Below, piece by piece: positions 11,101 through 19,218 of a stretch of DNA of 45,682 bases. The stretch comes from Parachlorella kessleri (taxonomy: Eukaryota; Chlorophyta; Trebouxiophyceae; Chlorellales; Chlorellaceae). The notes under the pieces are model-generated. The model saw only the letters and a program-made list of their open reading frames with translations, was not told where the DNA came from and did no database searches. The position numbers were made by a program, and so were the translations under genes. Every line of letters starts with the position of its first letter. Position 1 is the first letter of the stretch. The stretch spans positions 1-45,682 of the forward strand of contig BBXU01001575.1 of NCBI GenBank assembly GCA_001598975.1. Reading direction: 5' to 3'.

Positions 11101-14100
11101 TATCTGCGTCCATGGCTGCTTCCCATGCATTGATACATACTGCTACCTCTGCCTCCAGTCAGACGGCTGTTCCCATAGCTGCCGCCCCTGTGTGACCACC
11201 CACCTTAGCCCAAGGCCCTCCCCAATGGCACACACAAAGGAAACGAATCACCCGTCCGCACAGTGGCTGCTGCCCAGGTCCTGCAACCCGCGCCAGTGCC
11301 CTAGTGCAACTTAAGAACAGGAAGCATAGTTACAGAATGAGGTGAACAGCAATGCCCGGACGGCCTGCTACGCCTGCCACCACGCCTGGGCAATGCCCAC
11401 ATATGCCATCCTTTATCACTTCCTACCTTGGCCACACTCTCATCCATGACCCTGATCTGCCCCTTGCTAATTTCCAGGTTGTATCGGATCTGGGACAGCT
11501 GTGTGGCATCCATGTAGAGCGCCCACTTCTCCCGGTCAGCTGCTACGCTGCTGCCTGCGTCAAAGAGGGTCATGTGAGAGTACTGCATAGTGCAGCTGTA
11601 CTACCTGAGCAAATATACCATGTACGTAAAGCAACTTGGTCTTTAGAGATGGCTTCAAGGGACGAGAGATGGCTGCTGTTAATGGATTAAAATGCTCAGC
11701 CCCATTTGCAGGAGAGGGTTTGGGAGGTTGTGGAGAGGTGGTGCACAGCATGCTCATCGCTGTCTGGCTGCAAACATGCTTGGCATGATACTGTGTGCGC
11801 CTGATCCTGAGCTACATAGGAGTTTGACTGCTGTGGTAGGACAGTACGAAGGCTCCTCTTGCCCTGGGGCTGGCCCCAACTTGAGAAAAAGGACGCCCAG
11901 TCACGCCAGACCCACCTGCCAGAAAGCTGCGTGCTGTGTCCTGGGTCATCACAGTGACTGGGTTGGCTGCATTGATCCCCAGCGCCTGTAAGAGTGCATC
12001 TAGGTCATCTCGCCGCTTCCCATGAACTCTGCAGGCACCCACACCTTGGACAGTGTATGGTGCAGTAGTCGCAGCCACGCGTCAGGGGATTCAGAAGAGG
12101 TACATATCGGAGTGCAAATTTAAGGCTGACCTAGGTTGGCTGAGTAGCCACACATCCACCACCCAGCCCGCCTCCTCCACCCTACTCAGCGTACTTGCCA
12201 GCTATGTGCCCTAAAGGTCTCCTACATCTAAGCGGATGTTCCACCTAGCTTACTGCTTGCTGGGTGAGGCGACTCACAGACCCCCATCCTTGCAGCTAGC
12301 CAAGCCTCTATGTGGCTCTGCGCACCTGCCGCTGTGGTCTCTCAGGAAGTAGGCTGAGGCGGTGCCCACCCTGGCTATCCGGCGCTCCACCGTGATGCTG
12401 TCCCCGTACACCTCATGTTGGAAGGCATCAAAGTCCTGTAGATTCCAAAGAGGGCCAGCAGTAAGCTGTCAGGCTGACCCGGTGTGGAGCAGGTGTGCAG
12501 AGACGTGCGCGTAGGTGAAATTACGATATTTTGGAGATGGGTAATGTGTAGCTAGAGGTCTGCTGGAGACTTTGTGTCGCTGCTGCTTTCATGAACTGGC
12601 TGGACTGCCTAGTTACTGACGTCGAAGGCGGTACCTTGTAGGGCTTGTTGTGCAGGGTCACACGCACGATGGCCTCATCGGTGCCTGTGCGGATGAAGTG
12701 CTTGAAGCTGGGTGCACGCCCGGTCTGCAGCAGGGCGGTATAGTCCAACGGTGTGCATGCATGAGCAACGGACAGCAAGCATCGCCAATGTACCTCCGCT
12801 CAAAAGTTCCAGCACTGCACCATGGTCCCAAGGCCAGTGGGAGTGCTCTACCAACACCCACAGCATGTCAGTGCTGGTGCTCTGGGTGTAACTGTGATGT
12901 GCTCCTTTGCGAAGTGCTACACCCCCACCACTGCTTCGACATAGAGCAGCACATGTGCCTGTGTCGCTGAACGTAGGTGCCTTTGCATCAGCCGTCCAAG
13001 CAGCCCACCTGGGAGGCCTTGACGCCCAAGCAGCACTGAAGGGCTTGCAGCACTGCCGACTTGCCGCTTCCATTGGTGCCAGATACGAAGGTCACATGGG
13101 CCCTGTAGACGAGATAAAATGGGAGGACCTGTCCACTACATTGTTCACTACAAAAGCACCGGAGGTTGGGCAAGCTCAATAGCGCCTCTTGCCCAAACTG
13201 CTTTCTCATGTCAGCTCAGCCAGAGGCTTCCACAATTTGCTGTCAACAGTGCTGACGGGACACTGGAAATCCCTAGAAAAGCAGCAGGTCTGCTGCCATG
13301 GGGTGCACCCAGGCAGGCAACTCGTGCTTCCCACCCCGCAACCAGCACGAAGAGCCACTTTTTAGTTCTGCAGTTCCCCACTCACCCAAAGTCCATAGTG
13401 AAGTGCTCGTGGCACATGAAGTTCACCAGCTCAATGTGCTTGAGGTGGCCCGGCAGTCCCACGGTGCGGATTCCGTCTGCCAGAGGCACCTCCTCTTCAC
13501 TCTCAGTCGCCAGCGCCGCCGCTACGCCACTAGCGCCTCCACCCGGCGTGGGCGCTTTGATGCCGAACCTGGAGGCCAGCTTGGTGGGAGGTGCGCCTGT
13601 CTGGTTGCCGCGCTTTGCAGTACGGGGCTCCTCATACTCTGCAGAGACAGTGGGCCGGATGTCAGTGAGTGGAGGTGGAGTGAGTGCAGAGGATTTCACA
13701 CTTGCAGAACCTGTCCTTATACGAGCAAGCACAAGCTGGGCGAGAGCATGCCACCAGTATATCCTGCATGCCCAGTTTCAAGCATTGAATTAACCGTGGT
13801 GGCATACTCGAGTCACCAAGGCTTGAGCCTCACCAAACTCTTCGTCAGTCTTGCGCTTGGGCGCGCGGCGGGACCTCCTCTCTGGGTGGTCGGAAGTTAG
13901 GGTGAGCTGCTTGCGCTGGTTCGTGACATCGGAGAACACAGGGGGCGGCGGCCTGCAGCGCATATCAGTCATGTGGCAAAGCAGCTATGCCGCCAGCAAT
14001 GCAGCACACGCAGCCCAGACTTGACCCAAACATGTGGCAAAGTAGCGGTGACGTTGGTGGCAGAGGTATACTGTGCTGCATTCTTGTAGTCATGGTCGGA

Positions 14101-14787
14101 TGTATTTTCTCCCCCCAACCCTGGTGCAGGGCTTTCTAGATTCCCAGCTTCAGCCAGCGCTACCAGCAAGATAGGCCAGCCAAGCTTACTTGTGTCGGCT
14201 GCTGCCATTCCCGCGTGGCCTCCCACTTATGTGGGTCCTGTTGCCACCTTGGTTCTCATTGCCATGGGGCAAGCCTAGCTGGTGTGCTGGTGTGGCAGGC
14301 TCCAGTAGGATGCTCTGGAGCGTCTCATAGGTGACGTGCTCGCTGTCGCCATCGTCATACCTGCACACACATAGAACCCGAACACTCAGCAGTGCGGTAT
14401 TCCTGAGAGTGCTTCACCTCCGTAGCACGACTGGCTCAGGCACGGACGTTCAGCGGTGCAGAACCTAGCAAGCGTATGAAGACTCAACGCCCTTCTGCAC
14501 ACCTGATAAGATACAGCAAGCCGTCGTAGACGTTCCCGTCAGCGTCAGGCAGCCCAGCCTCCACCTTCAGCACCTTACCACTGAACCAGCCTCCCTGCAT
14601 AGCAAATTCTGGCCGAACCCTTGACCTAGCACAGTACAGTAGGTTGCAGTGCTACTAGGCCTCTTGAAAGGTGACCCAAGCAAATGCTCGCCTCGAAATC
14701 GTCATCTGCCTCAAAGTACTTGCGCACTGGCTGGCCTACATACTGCTGCTCAGCTTCCTGCTTGCTAGAAGGCTGCACCCGCATCAT
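2192..14787 (-). CDS. SMC6: SMC6, SMC5/6 complex ATPase, with N-terminal Tudor-like domain
   Basis: SMC6 pairs with SMC5 to entrap DNA during repair and replication-fork maintenance in the nucleus. Thirty-three exons join in phase to 1318 residues: 14787-14692, 14594-14503, 14360-14190, 13952-13834, 13638-13386, 13102-13009, 12724-12635, 12435-12326, 12028-11916, 11554-11427, 11045-10935, 10469-10311, 9909-9748, 9364-9242, 9043-8939, 8707-8532, 8222-8110, 7923-7763, 7541-7426, 7053-6972, 6752-6603, 6336-6208, 5988-5888, 5639-5561, 5132-5007, 4798-4691, 4406-4323, 4098-3979, 3684-3571, 3383-3282, 2990-2959, 2651-2534, 2311-2192. Order: Tudor-like domain (about 16-84); basic linker with RRSRRAPKRK; SMC6-type NFMCHEHFTMDFG; Walker A GTNGSGKS (252-259); coiled coil; hinge (about 650-860); coiled coil; signature QLSGGERSYTTVAFTL (exon 30); Walker B region PFRCADEFDVYMDAINRR; C-terminal FVFLTPQ. 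Exon 31 has only 32 bases. Intron 1 uses a GC donor. The core is certain; the Tudor extension depends on the first three exons, and an in-frame ATG at 13963 could start a shorter form. Confidence 0.95.
9421..9480 (-). repeat. Decayed partial copy of SMC6 exon 13 (distal copy)
   Basis: Within the intron between SMC6 exons 14 and 13, the minus strand reads LAKRELLHIQ, nearly identical to LAKRKLSHIQ of the true exon at 9909-9748. It ends at a GTGACG donor-like site. A TGA immediately upstream of the leucine codon closes the frame, so the copy is not coding. It is about 60 bases long. Confidence 0.6.
9639..9710 (-). repeat. Decayed partial copy of SMC6 exon 13 (proximal copy)
   Basis: This segment repeats the second half of exon 13 with many substitutions. 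The minus strand reads LQDEAGRR where the true exon reads LEDEAGRK, and the plus strand shares the pattern GCGCCCTGCCTCATCCTGCA against CGCCCCGCCTCGTCCTCCA. It lies about 40 bases from the true exon, in the same intron as the other decayed copy, and has no matching splice sites. Confidence 0.5.
10005..10238. repeat. Tandem direct repeat, two copies of 117 bp, in an SMC6 intron
   Basis: Copies 10005-10121 and 10122-10238 differ at only a few positions; both start GAGGAGTGTRTCAAAAC and end GGCACCCAYTGTC. The unit is 39 codons, and one minus-strand frame stays open through both. It lies in the intron between exons 12 and 13, whose coding sequences join cleanly without it. It has no SMC-like character, so it is treated as intronic duplication. 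Confidence 0.9.
14190..14787 (-). other. Tudor-like (PTM/DIR17 type) domain encoded by the first three exons of the SMC6 model
   Basis: The three exons read YVGQPVRKYFEADDDFE, GGWFSGKVLKVEAGLPDADG and YDDGDSEHVTYETLQSILL across two introns. The pattern (VGxxVRKxF, GWFxGxV, then YDDGDxExxxxxxL) is that of the small Tudor-like fold in plant PTM and DIR17 proteins, which is linked to chromatin binding. Exon 3 ends with two bases of a lysine codon, and the next SMC6 exon supplies the third base and continues PPPPVFSDV with no stop. This in-frame junction is the evidence for a fusion. ATG 14787 is chosen because an in-frame stop lies at 14832-14830. The domain call is by motif only. Confidence 0.7.
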
Positions 14788-15048
14788 TGCGGTGATGTTA
14801 GGAGCATGCACCAGGCACCACGTCCACGTTCAGCCAGATGTCATGTTCAGGTACACGGCACGCTTCCAAGGAGTTGCAAGCTCGTAAGTGGTTGCGATCG
14901 CAAGAAAGCTGAAGGGGGTTCAAAGAGGCAATCCCGCCATTGACTACAACGATAGTCATCCCCAGATCATCGTCACATAGATCAAGCACAGATCTCAGCA
15001 GCACTCATCACCCTTGACTCTCTTGGAGCCCTTTGCTGTGTTGCCACC
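14788..15048. promoter_or_regulatory. Shared divergent promoter region of SMC6 and the Rieske gene
   Basis: Only 261 bases separate the start codons of two genes transcribed outward, so both promoters and leaders must fit here. No clear TATA box or repeated element is visible. Confidence 0.55.
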
Positions 15049-16265
15049 ATGCCTGCAATGCTGGCCAACCGTGCTGCCTTCACTGCCGCAAGGCCGGCCA
15101 CTGGCCGCGCTGCCCGCAGCACTCTGAGGGTCCAGGCGGCCACGTGGCAGAAGGCCACCACCAAGGAGGCCCTGAAGAGCGCTGGTGGCAAGCAGGTTGT
15201 AGAGCTGGACAAGGAGAGGTGAGGCCCAAGTATGGCATGTGAGTCAGGCCATGTGCGACAGTGGTGCAGTTGGGCCGTCCACTGCACTGCTTCCTGGAAG
15301 CTGCAAGCCGGAACACACATGTTCATATTATGGCAGGGACAATATGGTGGCAAGTATGTCTGTTTGGCGTGAAAGGCTAAGCCTGGTGCTTGGCTGGCTC
15401 CACCATCGAAGATCACTTTGCTGTACTGTGTTGCAAGCGCACGGGTTGGGAATGCGGTCCAAAGCTCGCGCGATAACACAGTCCCTGCTGGGTTGCCCTG
15501 CAGGGTGCTGGTGGTCGAGGAAGGTGGCAATGTCTATGCGCTAGCAAACAAGTGTGTGCACATGGGTCTGCCGCTTCAGGGCAAGACGGGCCTTTTTCAG
15601 GCAAAGGTGGGAGCTTGCCAGTCGATGGTTGAAGGCAGTAACCCAGGCTTTTGTCTCATTTGCGCCGTACCCCCCCATGACTCCCTACTCATCAGACGGG
15701 TGCAATGCATTTACAGCTAAGCTGGACTGATGGTGTAGGTGGAGAATGGCTGTGTGATTTGTCCAGCCCACGCCACCGCTTTTAACCTGGAGACTGGAGC
15801 AGTGGAGGGCGAGTGGTGAGGAAAACGCGAGGGTGACGCCAAACCACACACACCCTTGGAGCACACCCTTGGAGCATTGAGTGAGAATCAAAAGGGTGCC
15901 ATGGGAATACTAGTACTGTGGCAGTGATCTTCAAAATTGGTCTGATGTGTATTTCTAGTGCACGTGCAGGTGCCCCAAGTTCCCTGAGCTCCCCCTGGTA
16001 AGACTCTTTGGTGCTATTTGCTCGCATGCTGCAGCCTGGCAGCCTTGCTTGCGCTGTAGGTAGCAGCCTATGAGGCCCCTGTAGCATATGCCCTCGGCCT
16101 CTTGGGAACCTGATCTGGCCTGCCTTACTTAATCTGCACCCCATAAACTCCTGGGTCATGTAGGATTTTCTGGCTTTGCAGGTGGGAAAGGGGTCCAAGC
16201 CCAGGCCACAGCCCACCTTTGAGACACGTGTGGACGAGGCAGGCACCGTGGAGGTGCTGCACTGA
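15049..16265 (+). CDS. Chloroplast Rieske-type [2Fe-2S] protein
   Basis: Five exons (15049-15218, 15504-15606, 15739-15815, 15970-15997, 16182-16265) join in phase to 153 residues. Residues 1 to about 30 (MPAMLANRAAFTAARPATGR, then STLRVQA) look like a typical algal chloroplast transit peptide. The mature part is a single Rieske fold. The two cluster-binding boxes are complete: C74-V-H76 in NKCVHMGLPL and C99-P-A-H102 in GCVICPAHATAFNLETG, so a bound [2Fe-2S] cluster is likely. There is no membrane segment. The protein is thus probably a soluble stromal electron carrier, or the ferredoxin-like part of an oxygenase system; this is inference. A relation to plant PSB33/TEF5-type Rieske proteins is possible, but those are longer. 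Exon 4 has only 28 bases. Family and location are fairly sure; the partner is unknown. Confidence 0.88.
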
Positions 16266-17129
16266 AAGTGTTGAACCTCTCTTGGTGAAGGTCGACATCA
16301 TAAAGAGATGGACCACAGGAACAGAACAATGATGTCTTGGTCGTGGTGAGGCCAAGGCTTAGCATGTTTGTTGGTCGGGTTTCAATGTGCTCTCAGTCTA
16401 CCTGTACGTGCAAGCAGTTCCAAGTTTGAGCAGGGAGGCTGCCTGCTGTATGTCCCGATATTTTGTTTTGTTGCTTGCCTATCTGTTGTGCCTGTTGGGA
16501 AGTCATGCCTGTCCTATCGGCTTGGGAGCTGGCGACTTATGCGGAGTAAGATGAAGCCTTCACTAAGGCCAGGACAGGATGACCTTTAGCAACCAGGTGT
16601 GACGTCATCAACGGCCCTCTAAGCAGCCGAATGCAGCTTCGGTGGCTTGGCTCGCGCAGCTAACATGCTGACACAGAAAGCAAAGGCTTGCAAACAATTC
16701 TGCCACAGTCAGAATGACCAGGCAACACAAAATCCAGTAAAATCGATAGCACAGTCGAGCGCTCCAAACTGTAATGCTGCAGTTGACGGCACTTTCTTCT
16801 ACCCATGCTTCTACCACTGTAAATTGCGCTGGCAGCGGTGCCCTAATGACTACCTGAAGTCCACTGTTTTGGAAGTCAGTAAAAGCTCAGCTAACTGTGC
16901 ACATAATCAAGGGGTCAGTCAGTAAGTCAGTCAGGCTTTTGCTAACGCATCGCATCCCAGGGCAGACTGAGGCTTGCAAATGCTGTGTCAAAACATTCCT
17001 CATTCTGCATTCAGCCCTGTCAGCCCAGTATCCCAGTACCTCATCCCTGCTCGCATTCCCTGCCACCAAAAACAGGCCCTCAAATGCTTGGGTGTCAATG
17101 AAACGCAAGCACGGCTGCAGGTTTCAGCG
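16266..17129. other. Convergent spacer between Rieske gene and CFIm68-like gene
   Basis: This 864-base region holds the 3' ends of two facing genes. Plus-strand TGTAA signals at 16770-16774 and 16818-16822 could serve the Rieske gene, implying a 3' untranslated region of about 500 bases. I found no minus-strand TGTAA for the facing gene. Short open frames on both strands show no recognisable protein. Confidence 0.5.
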
Positions 17130-18932
17130 TTAGCTTTCTTCCTTCTTCGGTGGTGGGCCGGGTGGCGGTGGCGGCTTGAAGCCCATCCCTGCAAGATAGC
17201 ATGGCTTTCACCTGTAAGTTGTGTATCAGCCCTGCCTACGGAACCATAGAACGCAATCTCCCTGGTTCAACTCCAATGACACAGCTGCTCCAACCACGGA
17301 GTGGTGCAAGGCATGCACATGCAAGCAAGTGTTGTATAATGGGATGCTCACCTGGCATTCCGCCACCTGGCATGCCGCCGCCGGGCATACCAAAAGGCGG
17401 CATCATGCCTGGGCCTCCCATCATCTGCATTGCCATCATGTCCATGCCCATGGGGCCCATGCCTGCACAAACATTTCAACTCTGCCTTCTTGGCAGCACG
17501 CCGGCTCCAGCGCTGTGACACAGCAGCGTTCGGGCAGACATGACTCACTGGGCAAATGCCTTGCATCAGGCTGCCTACATATTACATCCAACAAACCCTA
17601 TAAGACTTCAGCGTTCCAGAAATGCACTCAGCTAGCCTGCCCGACTACATCAACTGCCTGGCATACAAGATTGTCTTTGACAACGTCCCCACGATCATCA
17701 TGCACACCCCCTACTTCTCCTGCACCACGACGCACACCACGGGATTCTCCACCACTCACCCATCATGCCTGGCAAGCCCATCATGCCAGCCATGCCCATC
17801 ATGTCCCCCATCATGGGCCCTGGGAAGTCGTCCATGGGTACCATGCCGCCAGGCCCCCTGCCCGGCATCCCAGGCCCCACGCCGCGGCCAGGTATCCCCA
17901 TGCCGCGCCCAGACCCCCGGCCCACAAGTCCGCCCTGGACCCCCCTGCCGCCGCCAATGCTGCTGCTGCCCGGCGGGCCTGGCACGCCTCTCCCTGCCTG
18001 GCCAGCGCCGCCGCCACCGGCGTAGTGGCTCGTGCCGCCACCACCGCCGCCTCGCTGCCCTTGGAAATTAACCCGACAGGCTCGCCCATTAATCTCACGC
18101 CTGCAGCACTGGACATGGTCTCAGCTGATCAGACATGGCACCCAACGGCTGCAGCTGCCAGACCGTGGATGCACCAACTATGGCTTTGTGACGCAAGACA
18201 GTTCCCCCTATATATATCTGCCATGGCACGCTCAAGAAACATGGCAGCTGAGCCATGAAGGCGGCAAATCCTTACAGGCCAGCAAAACGTGCTGCTGCCA
18301 GCCTGGGCCCTCACCCGCTGAGCCCATTAACACAGCGTGCTGCTGACTCATGGTCTCCAAACTCGACCACAGCCATGCCTCGCGACTTGCCGCAAGCCTT
18401 GTCTTCTATAAACCGCATGTTGACCACTTGGCCATATTCTGAACATAATGTTTCTAGCTCCACATCCGTTGTCCACCACTGCAGGTTGCCTATGAAGACG
18501 GCTGACTCATGCCCTTCGGGACCCCCGCCACTGCCTTCGCCACCGGCACTCTCCAAGTCCGCTGCAGCGCCGCTACTGGCCCTGTCCGGTCCTGGGTGCC
18601 CTCCTGGTTGTCGGCCTGCAGAACAGCACCTTGTTGTTCCTAAAGGCACTACACTGCCAAGGTAGGCCAGGCCGGACCCCTGTGGTGTATTACTGACAAA
18701 CCTATACCAAACAAAGCCTGCACGTTCGCATTTGAGCAAGCCTTGCATCATGCCCACCTCCATCAGCTGCTGGTCCCCCCAGACCGTTCTGATAACCTGC
18801 AGGCAAACGGGGAGCAACTTGACCATCTCACATGGCACTGCAGGAAGCATGCGCAGCACAGTATTGGCAGCTGGCGCACACACCAGGCATCCCAAAGTCT
18901 TCATCTCGATCAAAGCCTCCAAAAGACGCCAT
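17130..18932 (-). CDS. RRM protein resembling pre-mRNA cleavage factor Im large subunit (CFIm68/CPSF6)
   Basis: Five exons (18932-18884, 18615-18315, 18100-17760, 17462-17352, 17188-17130) join in phase to 286 residues. The start MASFGGFDRDEDFGMPG is an acidic/aromatic N-terminus. The RRM (about 51-130) has an RNP2-like VFIGNLQWWTTDVEL and an RNP1-like GKSRGMAVVEF; the WWTTD motif is characteristic of CPSF6/CPSF7-type RRMs, in which the domain binds CFIm25 (NUDT21) and RNA rather than acting as a classic RRM. CFIm selects poly(A) sites in the nucleus. From about residue 135 the chain becomes Gly-rich, then Pro/Gly/Met-rich (MMAMQMMGGPGMMPPFGMPG) and ends PPPKKEES. The Arg/Ser domain of animal CPSF6 is absent. 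It faces MOR1 head to head. Another Gly-rich RRM splicing factor is the alternative. Confidence 0.82.
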
Positions 18933-19218
18933 ATTTCGCTGCCTGAAGACAGACTACCTCTTTTGCTTGACACTGAAGGCCATGCAGTCAAGTAAGAATT
19001 CTTAACTGCATCTAGATCATGTTACCTAGATCATGTAAACCTCAAGCCGGAAGCCCAGCCACGGTGGCAGCAGCCCCGCCAAAAACCGAAAAATTTGGTC
19101 GTTCACAACAACCTGCACAACATTAAAGCGCTCCTTACCAAATACTCCAGGCTGTAGCTGGGATGCTTTCTGACTAGTTGCAGCGGCCTGCAAGGGGGGG
19201 AAGCCCCTTATTTCCACC
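18933..19218. promoter_or_regulatory. Shared divergent promoter region of CFIm68-like gene and MOR1
   Basis: The start codons are 286 bases apart and point outward. The spacer contains two adjacent TAGATCATGT-like decamers at about 19012-19034 (CTAGATCATGTTACCTAGATCATGT). No TATA box is evident. Confidence 0.5.

Noticed and set aside
13963..13972. Separate SMC6 start at the in-frame ATGs just upstream of exon 4
   Set aside because: Not chosen as the main start because the region has a normal splice acceptor (CGCTGCAG) in phase with the Tudor exons. It is kept as the main alternative to the fusion.
17255..17285. tRNA T-arm-like string GGTTCAACTCC
   Set aside because: The flanking bases do not form the T stem, and no acceptor or anticodon arm could be found on either side.
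17221..18258. Plus-strand open frame of 345 codons
   Set aside because: It is antisense to the CFIm68-like exons and introns. It is open only because the Gly/Pro/Met-rich coding strand has few stops in that frame, and its product is a His/Ala/Pro string with no domain.
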